Assembly (NCBI GenBank): GCA_009774625.1
Contig: VSOB01000013.1
Coordinates: forward strand, 1 to 56,179
DNA from: Lachnospiraceae bacterium
GTDB lineage: Bacteria > Bacillota > Clostridia > Lachnospirales > Lachnospiraceae
DNA length: 56,179 nucleotides
Direction of reading: 5' to 3'
In this document: one piece after another, positions 16,186 through 24,822 of the stretch
Position numbering within the stretch: position 1 is the stretch's first letter
Layout of the letters: every line of letters begins with the position of its first letter
Notes under the pieces: generated by a model
What the model was told of the DNA's origin: nothing
Databases searched by the model: none
What the model saw: the letters and a program-made list of their open reading frames with translations, nothing else
Made by a program: the position numbers and the translations under genes

Positions 16186-17478
16186 ATGAAAAGAAAAACA
16201 ATAACATTTTTAAAGCTGGCATTGTGCGGTATGATGACTTCATTCGCTGTGACGGGATGCGGATCTTCGGCAAATACCGGAAAAACGGAAATTGAGATCG
16301 TGCAGTATAAACCGGAAGCGGCAAATTATTTTGCCACAGTGGAAGAAGAATTCAATGCGACCCACGATGACATCCATCTGACAATCAGTTCTCCAAACGA
16401 TGCAATGACGATTTTGAGAACCAGATTCATCAGAGAAGACTATCCGGATATCATCGGGATAGGAGGGGATATTAACTATTCCTATTTTGTGGATGCTGAA
16501 ATCTTATCTGACGTTTCGGACTATCCGGGCCTTCAGAATATCAAGCAGGCTTATATTGATATCGACGAAGCGCTGGAGTTTGTTCCTAAGGATGGTACAT
16601 TTGCAGTGCCTTATGTGGCCAATGCCGCCGGTGTCCTTTACAATCGGGACATGTTTGAGGAGCACGGATGGGAAATCCCGGAAACCTGGGAGGAACTGAA
16701 TGCGCTTTGTGATACGATTCAGGCAGAAGGCATTCTTCCTTTTTATTTTGGTTTCAAGGATACCTGGACCTGTCTGGCGCCCTGGAATGCTATGGCAGTG
16801 GATCTTTCCCCGGCAGACACGACCAAACAGGTCAATCGCGGGCAGACTACATTTTCCACAGAATACAGAGAACTGTCGGAGCGGTATCTGTCCCTGCTTC
16901 AGTATGGACCGCAGGATCCCTTTGCATACAACTACAATGATGCCTGCACTGCCTTTGCAAGAGGCGAGTCTGCCATGTATCCCATCGGCAGCTATGCAGT
17001 GCCGCAGATCCTGTCTGTCAATCCCGATCTGAATGTAGACTCCTTTGTGATGCCTGCAAGCGATACGAAAGACGGCAATACGCTGAATTCCGGTATCGAC
17101 CTGCAGTTCTGTGTAACGGCAGATTGTCCCAATAAGGAAGCCGCTTATGAAGTACTGGACTTTTTGCTGGCAGATGAGAACCTTCAGAAATATATTGACG
17201 CACAGAACGCGGTTCCCTGCAAAGAGGGAACATTTAACCTGGCTCCCATGCTGGACGGTATGTCGGAGTATATTACGGCAGGCAATATGACAGACTATCA
17301 GGATCACTATTATCCGTCGGAAATGGCAGTGGACGCACAGCTTCAGACTTTTCTGCTGAACAAGGATGTGGACGCTTTCCTGACCAAGTTTGACACGGAC
17401 TGGCAGCGGTATAACAGAGACATTATCCGTATGGTGCAGGAATATGAAAAAGAACACGGATCGACAGGTGCGCAGTAG
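16186..17478 (+). CDS. Sugar ABC transporter substrate-binding lipoprotein (MsmE-like)
   Basis: A 430-residue family 1 extracellular solute-binding protein. A signal peptide with lipobox V-T-G-C (Cys25) precedes the mature domain. Family features include F-N-A-T-H-D-D near the start, P-Y-V-A-N-A-A-G-V-L-Y-N-R-D and G-W-E-I-P-E-T-W-E-E-L. It precedes two MalF/MalG-type permeases and an alpha-galactosidase, so the ligand is probably a raffinose-type oligosaccharide or melibiose. The ATPase (MsmK/MsmX) is absent, as usual for Firmicutes that use a shared ATPase encoded elsewhere. Confidence 0.9.
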   Translation: MKRKTITFLKLALCGMMTSFAVTGCGSSANTGKTEIEIVQYKPEAANYFATVEEEFNATHDDIHLTISSPNDAMTILRTRFIREDYPDIIGIGGDINYSYFVDAEILSDVSDYPGLQNIKQAYIDIDEALEFVPKDGTFAVPYVANAAGVLYNRDMFEEHGWEIPETWEELNALCDTIQAEGILPFYFGFKDTWTCLAPWNAMAVDLSPADTTKQVNRGQTTFSTEYRELSERYLSLLQYGPQDPFAYNYNDACTAFARGESAMYPIGSYAVPQILSVNPDLNVDSFVMPASDTKDGNTLNSGIDLQFCVTADCPNKEAAYEVLDFLLADENLQKYIDAQNAVPCKEGTFNLAPMLDGMSEYITAGNMTDYQDHYYPSEMAVDAQLQTFLLNKDVDAFLTKFDTDWQRYNRDIIRMVQEYEKEHGSTGAQ

Positions 17479-17496
17479 GAAAGGAGAAGAGAAACA

Positions 17497-18357
17497 ATGA
17501 AAAATGACAGACAACGAACATTTTTAATGATTACAATTCCCATTCTGGCGCTGTTTATCTGCTTCAATACGATTCCGCTGATTCGGGGTGTAATCTACAG
17601 CTTTACCAATTTTAAGGGATTCGGCAGCTATAGCTGGGTGGGGATCCGAAACTATATTGATCTGTTTTCAGACGGACGCGTGGGGAAATCCTATTTGTTT
17701 ACCTTTAAGCTGGCCATCGTAACCACCGTTGTGGTCAATGTACTCAGTCTGGTTCTGGCGCTGGCGCTGAACAGCAAGATCCGTGCAAAGAGCTTTTTCC
17801 GCGGCGCGTATTTCCTTCCCAACATTCTGGGTGCGCTGGTAGTGGGTTACATTTTTAACTATTTCTTTACATATATTCTTCCGGCTGTGGCTGGTATGAT
17901 GGGTATGGATTCCACCAGTATCCTGTCTGATCCGAAATCTGCCTGGATCGGTATCGTAGTGGTATGAGCATGGCAGGCGATTGCAATGAATACGATTATC
18001 TATATTTCCGGTCTGCAGACTGTGCCGGAAGATGTATATGAAGCAGGCGGGCTGGATGGGGCAACCGGCTGGAAGCAGTTCAGGTATCTGACGTTCCCGC
18101 TGATTATTCCGTTCTTTTCCATCAATATGGTGCTTTGCGTGAAAAACTTCCTGATGGTATTTGACCAGATCATGGCATTGACAAAAGGCGGCCCTGCACA
18201 GAGTACGGAATCCATCTCTTACCTGATCTATAACAATGGTATGTCCGGCGGACAGTTTGGTTTTCAGAGTGCCAACGCAGTGGTATTCTTTATTATGATC
18301 GTATGTATATCGGTTGCACAGATGAAATTTGCAAACAGTAAGGAGGAACAGTTATGA
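17497..18357 (+). pseudogene. Sugar ABC permease (MsmF/MalF type) interrupted by an in-frame TGA
   Basis: One continuous reading frame encodes a complete MsmF-like permease except for TGA at 17965-17967, codon 157 of 287. The upstream part ends I-G-I-V-V-V and the downstream part resumes A-W-Q-A-I-A-M-N-T-I-I-Y-I-S-G-L-Q, followed by the permease EAA loop (E-D-V-Y-E-A-G-G-L-D-G-A). Everything on both sides is well conserved, so the stop is recent or a sequencing error. An ATG seven codons later has a weak GGCAGG upstream and could permit re-initiation, giving a split protein. Without read-through or repair, the importer would lack one of its two membrane subunits. Confidence 0.85.
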
Positions 18358-19199
18358 CGGAGAAAAAATCGCTTAAAGTGTCCGTATACGGTCCGATGGT
18401 GTTTTTGATTCTCGGCCTTTCCACTATCATATTTCCGCTTTATATGACAGTGATGATCGCTTTCAAGCAGCCCTCGGAAATGACCAACAGCATCAGCGGC
18501 ATCCTGTCCCTGCCTAAAACATGGAGTCTTTCCAATTTCAGAGAAGCGATGGTGGTGACTGATTTCTGGCGTTCCCTTGGGAACAGCCTTCTGATTACGG
18601 CGGTTACAGTGGCACTGTCTCTGGCCCTGCATTCCCTGATGGGCTATGCGCTGGGAAGAAATAAAGCGCACAGCAAATTTTACAGCTTTGTGTATCTGTT
18701 TATTGTCAGCGGTATGTTTGTTCCGTTTGCAATCCTGATGATGCCCTTGGCAAAACAGACGGCGGAACTACATCTTGCAAATTGGGCTGGCGTTATTATC
18801 CTGTATGTGGTATTCTATATGCCGATGAATATACTTTTGTATTCCGGGTATCTGGTGAATATTCCGATTGCGCTGGAAGAAGCTGCACGGGTGGACGGCG
18901 CATCCACCTGGACGACCTACTGGAAGATCATTTTCCCGATCATGAAACCCATGCATGCAACGGTTGCCGTACTGACAGCGCTGGCTGTATGGAATGACGT
19001 AATGACGCCCCTGGTTATCATGGCAGGTTCCGGCAAGAATACACTGCCTCTGGCACAGCTTAATTTCCAGTCGCAGTTCGGAACAAACTACAATCTGGCG
19101 TTTGCTTCTTACCTGTTGTCACTGATTCCGATTCTGATTTTCTATGTGATCTGCCAGAAACAGATTCTGAACGGTGTGGTAAACGGAGCGGTAAAATAA
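18354..19199 (+). CDS. Sugar ABC transporter permease (MsmG/MalG type)
   Basis: A 281-residue inner-membrane subunit with about six membrane spans and the cytoplasmic EAA loop (L-E-E-A-A-R-V-D-G-A-S) that docks on the shared ATPase. It starts within the stop of the interrupted MsmF-type gene (4-base overlap), so its translation may be lowered by premature termination upstream. Completes the binding-protein/permease set for alpha-galactoside uptake. Confidence 0.93.
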   Translation: MTEKKSLKVSVYGPMVFLILGLSTIIFPLYMTVMIAFKQPSEMTNSISGILSLPKTWSLSNFREAMVVTDFWRSLGNSLLITAVTVALSLALHSLMGYALGRNKAHSKFYSFVYLFIVSGMFVPFAILMMPLAKQTAELHLANWAGVIILYVVFYMPMNILLYSGYLVNIPIALEEAARVDGASTWTTYWKIIFPIMKPMHATVAVLTALAVWNDVMTPLVIMAGSGKNTLPLAQLNFQSQFGTNYNLAFASYLLSLIPILIFYVICQKQILNGVVNGAVK

Positions 19200-19235
19200 A
19201 ACCATAAAAAAGATATTATTTACAGTTTTACAGGT

Positions 19236-19310
19236 ATCTGTGGGATGCTTTTGCGGCATCCTTTACAGATAAAGTAACAGGGATAAAGCTCCGCCGGCTC
19301 CGGCGGGGCT
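19236..19310 (+). other. Two stem-loops in the permease-alpha-galactosidase spacer
   Basis: First, ATCTGT/ACAGAT enclosing GGATGC/GCATCC; second, AGCTCCGCC/GGCGGGGCT with a 6-base loop. Neither is followed by a T-run. They may stabilise or process the transcript so that transporter and enzyme levels differ, or act as a partial terminator. Confidence 0.5.
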
Positions 19311-19347
19311 GTCTGTGTAAAATCTGACAGAAAGAAGGAGAACATGC

Positions 19348-21537
19348 ATGGCAATAAACTATCATAGGACAAGTCATATTTTTACACTGGATACAAAGAA
19401 TACAACTTATCAGATGAAGGTAGATGATTTCGGCTTCCTGCTGCATTTGTATTATGGCGCCAGGATATCCGGCAGCATGGAATATCTCCTGACCTATTTT
19501 GACAGAGGATTTTCGGGGAACCCGGCGGATGTAGGTACGGACAGAACATATTCAATGGATGCGCTGCCTCAGGAATACCCGGCTATGGGAACAGGAGATT
19601 ACCGCAGCAGCGCACTTGTGATTCATAACGGGGACGGTTCCGACTGCTGTGATCTGCGGTATGTCAGCCATGAGATCAGGCAGGGGAAATATGGCCTGGT
19701 GGGGCTCCCGGCAGTGTATGCCGGAGAGGACGAGGCACAGACACTGGAAATTTTACTGGAGGACAGTGTCAGCATGGTGCGGGTAAGCCTGCTATACGGT
19801 GTGCTGGAAGAGGAGGATATCATTACAAGAAGTGTGAAGATTTCCAATCTGGGCAGAGAGGATGTCATAGTGGAAAAGGCGGCCTGCGCCTGTCTTGATT
19901 TTCTTTCCGGCAACTATGATCTGATCAGCTTTTACGGCAGACATGTGATGGAGCGCAGCTTTCAGCGCAGAGAGATTGCCCACGGCAGTTTTTCCATCGG
20001 CAGCCGCCGGGGCGCTTCCAGCCATCAGTACAATCCGGCAGTGATCGTTGCCCGGCAGGATGCCACGGAAGATGCGGGCGGCTGTTATGGCATGATGTTC
20101 GTTTACAGCGGCAGTTTTCTGTTCGAGGCGGAGAAGGATCAGTTTGACCAGACCAGGGTGATGATGGGTCTGCAGAGAGATCTGTTTCACTATACATTGG
20201 AGCGGGGCGAGGTGCTGACCGTACCGGAAACGGTCCTGAGTTATTCTGGCGAAGGATTCGGAAAGCTGTCCAATCAGTATCACCGATGCATCAGAAAGCA
20301 TCTGTACAGGGGAAAATACGGACAGATGCTGCGTCCGGTGCTGCTGAACAGTTGGGAAGCCTTTTACTTTGACTTTAACGGAGAAAAGATCTGCAAGCTG
20401 GCGGAGGATGCTGCGGCCCTGGGTATGGACATGGTGGTGATGGACGACGGCTGGTTCGGGAAGCGGGAAGATGACAACAGCGGTCTGGGTGACTGGCAGG
20501 TCAATGAGGAGAAGCTGGGATGCACCTTGGGAGAGCTGATTGAGAGGATCAACCGGCTGGGTGTGAAATTCGGTATCTGGATCGAACCGGAGATGATTTC
20601 GGAGGACAGCGATCTCTATCGGGCACATCCTGACTGGGTGATGCGGATACCGGGCAGGAAGCCTGTGTATGCCAGAAACCAACTGGTGCTGGATTTTTCC
20701 AGGTCGGAGGTCCGGGATTATATTTTCGGACAGATTTGCGGTGTTTTGGATCAGGGCAATGTGGAGTACGTGAAATGGGATATGAACCGGAGTATTTCTG
20801 ATATTTATTCTCAGGAGAGAAGTCCGGGAAAAGTTGCCCATGACTATGTGCTGGGTGTCTATGAGTTTCTGGAGAAACTTATGAAGCGGTATCCGGATAT
20901 GCTGATTGAGGGCTGCAGCGGGGGCGGCGGACGGTTTGACGCAGGAATGCTGTATTATACGCCCCAGATCTGGTGCAGTGACAATACGGATGCACTGGAT
21001 CGGCTGAAGATTCAGTATGGTACCTCATTTTTTTATCCGCCTTCCGCAGTGGGTGCACATGTATCCGCTGTACCAAATCACCAGACTGGGCGGAGCATCA
21101 GCCTGCAGACGAGAGGCATCGTGGCTATGGCCGGGGGCGGCTTTGGCTATGAACTGGATCCGGATAAGATGACTGCGGATGAAAAGGCCGCGGTCAAAGA
21201 ACAGATTATAACCTATAAAAAGAACGCACAACTGGTGCTTACAGGTGATTATTACCGTCTTTCCAGTCCCTTTGAGAATGTATATACGGCGTGGATGTTT
21301 GTGTCGGAGGACGGAGAGCAGGCGCTGGTGAGCGCAGTGATGACGATCCAGAACGGAAACCTCAATATGCCCATCAGCTATGTGAAGCTGAAAGGCCTGC
21401 AGAGTGACGTCCTGTATGAGGACGGGGAAAGCGGCAGATGCTACTACGGCTCTGCTCTGATGGAAGCGGGACTGCCGCTGCCTGTAGAGCTGGGAGAATA
21501 CCTGTCATATCAGATTGAACTGCATAGAAAACTATGA
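19348..21537 (+). CDS. Alpha-galactosidase, glycoside hydrolase family 36
   Basis: A 729-residue GH36 enzyme that hydrolyses alpha-1,6-galactosides (raffinose, melibiose, stachyose) after uptake; no signal peptide, so cytoplasmic. The nucleophile is Asp478 in Y-V-K-W-D-M-N-R and the acid/base is Asp545 in W-C-S-D-N-T-D-A; the substrate-binding blocks M-D-D-G-W-F-G and E-G-C-S-G-G-G-G-R-F-D are intact. AAGGAG lies 7 bases before the ATG; an out-of-frame ATG 4 bases upstream ends at once. Likely in the same operon as the transporter, followed by a strong terminator. Confidence 0.96.
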   Translation: MAINYHRTSHIFTLDTKNTTYQMKVDDFGFLLHLYYGARISGSMEYLLTYFDRGFSGNPADVGTDRTYSMDALPQEYPAMGTGDYRSSALVIHNGDGSDCCDLRYVSHEIRQGKYGLVGLPAVYAGEDEAQTLEILLEDSVSMVRVSLLYGVLEEEDIITRSVKISNLGREDVIVEKAACACLDFLSGNYDLISFYGRHVMERSFQRREIAHGSFSIGSRRGASSHQYNPAVIVARQDATEDAGGCYGMMFVYSGSFLFEAEKDQFDQTRVMMGLQRDLFHYTLERGEVLTVPETVLSYSGEGFGKLSNQYHRCIRKHLYRGKYGQMLRPVLLNSWEAFYFDFNGEKICKLAEDAAALGMDMVVMDDGWFGKREDDNSGLGDWQVNEEKLGCTLGELIERINRLGVKFGIWIEPEMISEDSDLYRAHPDWVMRIPGRKPVYARNQLVLDFSRSEVRDYIFGQICGVLDQGNVEYVKWDMNRSISDIYSQERSPGKVAHDYVLGVYEFLEKLMKRYPDMLIEGCSGGGGRFDAGMLYYTPQIWCSDNTDALDRLKIQYGTSFFYPPSAVGAHVSAVPNHQTGRSISLQTRGIVAMAGGGFGYELDPDKMTADEKAAVKEQIITYKKNAQLVLTGDYYRLSSPFENVYTAWMFVSEDGEQALVSAVMTIQNGNLNMPISYVKLKGLQSDVLYEDGESGRCYYGSALMEAGLPLPVELGEYLSYQIELHRKL

Positions 21538-21570
21538 CAATAGAACAGGGGAGAATGAGTAAAACGAATA

Positions 21571-21601
21571 AAAACGGGCCGGGGTTTCCGGCCTGTTTTG
21601 G
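21571..21601 (+). terminator. Intrinsic terminator of the alpha-galactoside operon
   Basis: GGCCGG/CCGGCC stem with a GGTTT loop, preceded by A's and followed by TGTTTTG. The 260 bases beyond it up to the methylase relic hold no convincing gene: only a short AT-rich frame without a ribosome site and three copies of TTGGTTA. Composition shifts to AT-rich here, marking the edge of the accessory segment. Confidence 0.8.
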
Positions 21602-21864
21602 TTTGTGGAGAGAGAAATGGGAAAAAAGAAAATAGTGCCAGAAACTGACTGCCTTTGTTGTGATAATAAATATATTTTGTTAAAATGCATATATGGGTAC
21701 ATAAAAAGCAATTACATGATGAAGTCAAATCAGGGAATGAGAGTGGAGCAATATAGATTTACTGAAGAAAATGAAAACGGCTTGCTTATTGTTGGTTAAA
21801 AAATTGGTTAATTTTTATAATTGGTTATATATAGTTTTCCAACTGTTAAACGGAGGAGTACGTT

Positions 21865-22520
21865 ATGAACAGATTTGATATTATAAATAGGATTGGGGAT
21901 AAATATCGTGTCGGGAATATGGAAACAGGTGAATTTAGCTATGTGCAGGCATTAAAATCAGTAGGTAAGGATATAAAAGATTATCAAAAAGCTACATTGG
22001 GTATACAACATGCATTCTTGCTGAAACGGATGGCGATGAAATTTGGGTCTGGCATGGCCAATCTGTAATTATTGATAAAGAGCACGGGGCTGAAGATGAA
22101 GTTACACTTCGGACATTTGAAGAATATGAAAATTTATGCTTTGGCAGGGTAAATGATAAAATTAAAGTTGTTGATTCTATTAAGACTTTCAATGAAAAAC
22201 TGCATTCTGATGGCATAAATGAAAAGTTGCGCCGCCAATTTGTTGGCACTTGCCTTCTTGCGCTTAAGAACGGTCTTGTATATAAGGCGGTAAAAGAGAC
22301 TCTTGATCCTAAAATCGGAAAGAAAGTTGAACCTGTAAAAGTCGTCCTTAAGAGTATCAAAGATATTTTGGAAAGTTTATTAACGCGTGGCGGCAGTTTG
22401 AATAAAGCGGGAAAACTTGCTGTTTTAAATAGTAAAGTTCTTGACGACCAGGATGTAAAGAGCCTGACATATAGGGAATTAGAAGATATTTTGCAGTTTA
22501 TAGATGATAGCAACGCTTAA
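21865..22520 (+). pseudogene. N-terminal remnant of an N-6 DNA methylase (restriction-modification)
   Basis: A genuine gene start (GGAGGAG 7 bases before ATG) opens M-N-R-F-D-I-I-N. The frame is lost near 22010: the first frame ends at 22068, while a neighbouring frame carries on with D-G-D-E-I-W-V-W-H-G-Q and then F-N-E-K-L-H-S-D-G. The block R-R-Q-F-V-G-T-C-L-L-A-L-K-N-G, then L-N-K-A-G-K-L-A-V-L-N and L-E-D-I-L-Q-F-I, resembles the region preceding the catalytic domain of large N-6 adenine methylases of Clostridia, by recall rather than search. The SAM-binding and N-P-P-Y motifs are missing, so the gene is both frameshifted and truncated. Confidence 0.6.
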
Positions 22521-22565
22521 CAAGGCCACACAGGCTGTTGTAAAAGACGCAGATTATGAAAGAGT

Positions 22566-22787
22566 TCAAATTTTCCACTCAAAGGAAACTCGGTCGCTGG
22601 TGGCCTGGATCTGGACCTGGGAGAGAATAATGTCTGTTACCTGCCGTCGGTTGTCAAAGTCAATCGTGTTCCAGTTCTCCAGATGGGCAGACAGAAACTA
22701 GATTTTCTGCGGGGAGATCGTTTCCGCGTTCAGCGTTGCGATTTCCTTTATCAGCCGTTGACGGCTGGCGTCCGAACGTGTGAAAAA
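22566..22787 (-). pseudogene. C-terminal remnant of a large serine recombinase
   Basis: On the minus strand a frame without start reads R-Q-R-L-I-K-E-I-A-T-L-N-A-E, S-P-Q-K-I, stop (TAG), F-L-S-A-H-L-E-N-W, D-F-D-N-R-R-Q-V and ends F-E-W-K-I followed by TGA. This is the pattern of the C-terminal tail of transposon-type serine recombinases in Clostridia, which typically end E-W-K-I. The internal TAG and the lack of a catalytic domain mark it as dead. Its 5' side is cut by the end of the IS256-type element. It suggests a former integrative element here. Confidence 0.6.
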
Positions 22788-24040
22788 AAGTCTGTAAATA
22801 CTGATCTTCTATGATAATGTTTAGGGCTGGAGGCTCATTTCAGAGCTCCCGGCCCATGCTTTATTTATAACAGCATTGTCGATGCACGTCAAGAGCAGGT
22901 GGCATTTAGGCTCTATGGCATTGGTGGTATATATGACCTTGCGTACATTCGAGGAAAACTTAAAAACAGGGGCAATGGCGTCCCGGTTTTGCCTCCAGCT
23001 CTTCATAGAGTTCGGATACCGCTTACTCCATTTCTCCGTAACCCGTTCCAGTGCTTCCAGTGCTTTCTCCTGTGCGGGGGCATGATAAATGGTCTTCAGA
23101 TCCGCCGCAAAAGGCTTACGGTCTTTATCTGCCACATATTTCAGAGTGCTGCGTACCTGATGGACGATGCAGCGCTGATCTTCCGTCTTTGCAAAGGCCG
23201 CTGAAATCACCTCTTTGATACCGGTAAGCCCATCGGCACAGATGATCAAAATGTCCTTTACGCCTCTGTTTTTTAGGCCGTTTAAAACAGACAGCCAGTA
23301 TTTCGAACTTTCATTTTCCACTACCTGGATCGTCAGTACTTCTTTCTGGCCATCCAGGTTGATGCCTAAGATAACATAAGCGGCCAGTTTGCGGATGATG
23401 CCGTTGTCCCGGACAGAATAGTGGATGGCGTCAATGTAGAGTACAGGATAGACGTCTGCGAGAGGACGGTTCTGCCAGTCCTCGATCTGAGGCATGACTT
23501 TATCTGTCACATCAGAAATAAATCCTTCTGAAGCTTCAAATCCATAAATATCTTCCAGAGTTTCCGAAATCTGACGGGTAGTCATGCCTTTGGCATACAT
23601 GGAAATGATTTTCTGGTCAATATCGGAAATGTCCTTTTGCCGCTTCTTTACCATCCGTGGTTCAAACGTGGATTTACGGCCCTGGGGCACCTGAATTTCC
23701 AAACTTCCATAACTGCTGTTGACTTGTTTGGGCTTGTAGCCGTTGCGGTAGTCATTGCTGTCAGAATGTTCAGATTTGGCATAGCCTAAATGGTTGTCTA
23801 TTTCCGCTTCCATCATTTCCTTGATCGTACCACCCGTCAGATCTTTGAGGGCGTCCTGAATATCCTGAGCAGATTCGATGTCATACTCTTGCAGAAGCAT
23901 CTGTATAATGTTTCTTTTTCCCTCGGTCATTTGTACTTTGTGTACTGGTTTCTTTTCTCTTGCCATGCTACAAGGCCTCCTATGAATTTATTTTATCATA
24001 GAAGACCTTCCAATAGGCTATTTACAGAAAAAATTTCACA
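22779..24040 (-). mobile_element. IS256-family insertion element (defective)
   Basis: Imperfect terminal inverted repeats of about 22 bp bound the element: TGTGAAAAAAAGTCTGTAAATA at the left and, reverse-complemented, TGTGAAATTTTTTCTGTAAATA at the right. A second shared block, CTTCTATGATAA, lies further in at both ends. It contains one transposase gene whose C-terminus is frameshifted. Flanking 8-9 bases (TCCGAACG and TTCTCCAT) are not duplicated, so it may have arrived with rearrangement, or one flank was deleted. It separates the recombinase relic from the IS3 relic. Confidence 0.75.
22821..23966 (-). CDS. IS256-family (Mutator-type) transposase, C-terminally frameshifted
   Basis: A 381-residue DDE transposase. 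Asp residues lie in Y-I-D-A-I-H-Y and C-A-D-G-L-T-G, with the family's R-C-I-V-H-Q-V-R and the third acidic residue in Y-T-T-N-A-I-E. Immediately after that Glu the open frame departs from the family, while the neighbouring frame reads L-N-A-T, the expected continuation. A short indel therefore follows the Glu, and about 50-60 C-terminal residues are lost or decayed. It is probably inactive. GGAGG lies before the ATG in the left leader. Confidence 0.88.
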   Translation of the reverse strand: MAREKKPVHKVQMTEGKRNIIQMLLQEYDIESAQDIQDALKDLTGGTIKEMMEAEIDNHLGYAKSEHSDSNDYRNGYKPKQVNSSYGSLEIQVPQGRKSTFEPRMVKKRQKDISDIDQKIISMYAKGMTTRQISETLEDIYGFEASEGFISDVTDKVMPQIEDWQNRPLADVYPVLYIDAIHYSVRDNGIIRKLAAYVILGINLDGQKEVLTIQVVENESSKYWLSVLNGLKNRGVKDILIICADGLTGIKEVISAAFAKTEDQRCIVHQVRSTLKYVADKDRKPFAADLKTIYHAPAQEKALEALERVTEKWSKRYPNSMKSWRQNRDAIAPVFKFSSNVRKVIYTTNAIEPKCHLLLTCIDNAVINKAWAGSSEMSLQP

Positions 24041-24220
24041 TTCTCCATCGGCTAACTGCTGGTATTTCCACGGACGGTCTTTGTCTGCCAGATATTTATA
24101 AAATCCCTGCCGTGTTACTTTCAGCATTCGGCAGTAGAAAGAAATCTTCCTCTTTATAATGCCGTCCTCGGTTTTCATGGCAAGGAACATCATTCTCTGC
24201 CTTTTGCAGACTTCCGACGG
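24041..24220 (-). pseudogene. IS3-family transposase orfB, N-terminal fragment
   Basis: The fragment reads F-L-A-M-K-T-E-D-G-I-I-K-R-K-I-S-F-Y-C, then L-K-V-T-R-Q-G-F-Y-K-Y-L and R-P-W-K-Y-Q-Q-L-A-D, typical of the start of an IS3-type orfB (the helical region before the rve integrase core). It stops where the IS256-type terminal repeat begins. The DDE core is absent, so no activity is possible. In intact elements orfB is made by -1 frameshifting from orfA, and the overlap here is consistent with that. Confidence 0.7.
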
Positions 24221-24531
24221 CCGGCTGCGAAAAAAGCGCTTGCCTCTTCGGGAAATTCGTTTTCCTCTTTCAGGCGGCGGATTTCCTTTTCCTGCTCCCT
24301 GACCTGTCTGCGCAGGAGAGCCAGCTCTTCTGCAAGGTTCATGGCCGTTTCCGGAGTATGTGAGCCTGGACCGACATTCAGCCTTCCTTCTCTGGCTGCC
24401 TTTGTCCACGCATACATAGTGTTTTTGGGGATACCTAACTCGGCTGCTGCTTTTGCACCGCCAAGTTCTTTTGCTCATTTAACGGCTTGGATTTTATATT
24501 CCATGTCGTACTTTCGTTGTTTTTTTGCCAT
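24190..24531 (-). pseudogene. IS3-family transposase orfA with an in-frame TGA
   Basis: An orfA of about 113 codons with a helix-turn-helix (G-G-A-K-A-A-A-E-L-G-I-P-K-N-T-M-Y-A-W) and a leucine-zipper-like coiled coil (L-A-L-L-R-R-Q-V-R-E-Q-E-K-E-I-R-R-L). GGAGG lies about 9 bases before its ATG. Codon 19 is TGA (24475-24477) where the family usually has a hydrophobic residue, between A-V-K and A-K-E-L, so it is a nonsense-mutated relic. Confidence 0.75.
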
Positions 24532-24633
24532 TGTAGCTGCCTCCTTATTTCTCTTTGATGATACATCAAATCCTTGAGTATAAGGTGTCAACTAAAAGTG
24601 TACAACATCATATGCTTATATTCTCTTTTTCGA

Positions 24634-24662
24634 TTGAGCAGAACATTTATTCATGCTATAAT
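24634..24662 (+). promoter_or_regulatory. Promoter of the holin-like toxin transcript
   Basis: TTGAGC and a perfect TATAAT are spaced 17 bases, about 80 bases upstream of the toxin ATG. Start of transcription would be near 24669, giving a 70-base leader that contains a CCCTC/GAGGG stem-loop overlapping the ribosome site. Confidence 0.65.
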
Positions 24663-24741
24663 GGGATTGTGTAATCGAAAAGGAAGCAGGATGCGGTTTT
24701 CCGATGGATGCCCTCTAGTCTTACGAAAGAGGGTGATGCCC

Positions 24742-24822
24742 ATGAGCGTGATGGAAGTTTTGACATTATTGCTTGTTATTTTTGTGGCACTGTCTTACAT
24801 AGACAATCATAAAAAGAAATAA
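24742..24822 (+). CDS. Holin-like type I toxin peptide
   Basis: A 26-residue peptide: short N-terminus M-S-V-M-E-V, one hydrophobic helix (L-T-L-L-L-V-I-F-V-A-L-S-Y) and a charged tail I-D-N-H-K-K-K. This is the plan of the putative holin-like toxin family (TxpA/BsrG-like), in which a single membrane-spanning peptide depolarises the membrane when its antisense RNA is absent. GAGGG lies 8 bases before the ATG; an in-frame ATG two codons earlier is too close. The ribosome site is partly occluded by a hairpin with CCCTC upstream, also typical. The last codons and stop are inside the antisense RNA's terminator stem. Family call is by pattern. Confidence 0.6.
   Translation: MSVMEVLTLLLVIFVALSYIDNHKKK

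Larger units (their letters stand above)
24041..24604 (-). mobile_element. Truncated IS3-family element
   Basis: An IS3-type orfA and the first part of orfB are visible on the minus strand. The upstream end has a terminal-repeat-like sequence TGTACACTTTTAGTTGACAC ending at 24604. The other end is removed exactly at the inverted repeat of the IS256-type element, and the missing part of orfB is not found beyond it. The remnant is therefore not a simple insertion product; a deletion also occurred. Confidence 0.6.

Noticed and set aside
17965..17967. Selenocysteine at the permease TGA
   Set aside because: Sugar ABC permeases have no selenocysteine precedent, and no stable stem-loop with the usual apical features was seen just downstream.
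21605..21799. 64-codon AT-rich frame after the alpha-galactosidase terminator
   Set aside because: No ribosome binding site, no hydrophobic or domain pattern, overlaps a low-complexity AT-rich stretch.
22504..22701. Plus-strand short frame after the methylase remnant
   Set aside because: The minus strand over the same bases shows recombinase motifs ending E-W-K-I-stop, so the plus frame is an opposite-strand artefact.
22771..24048. Target-site duplication of the IS256-type element
   Set aside because: The 8 bases on each side (TCCGAACG, TTCTCCAT) do not match, so no duplication can be claimed.
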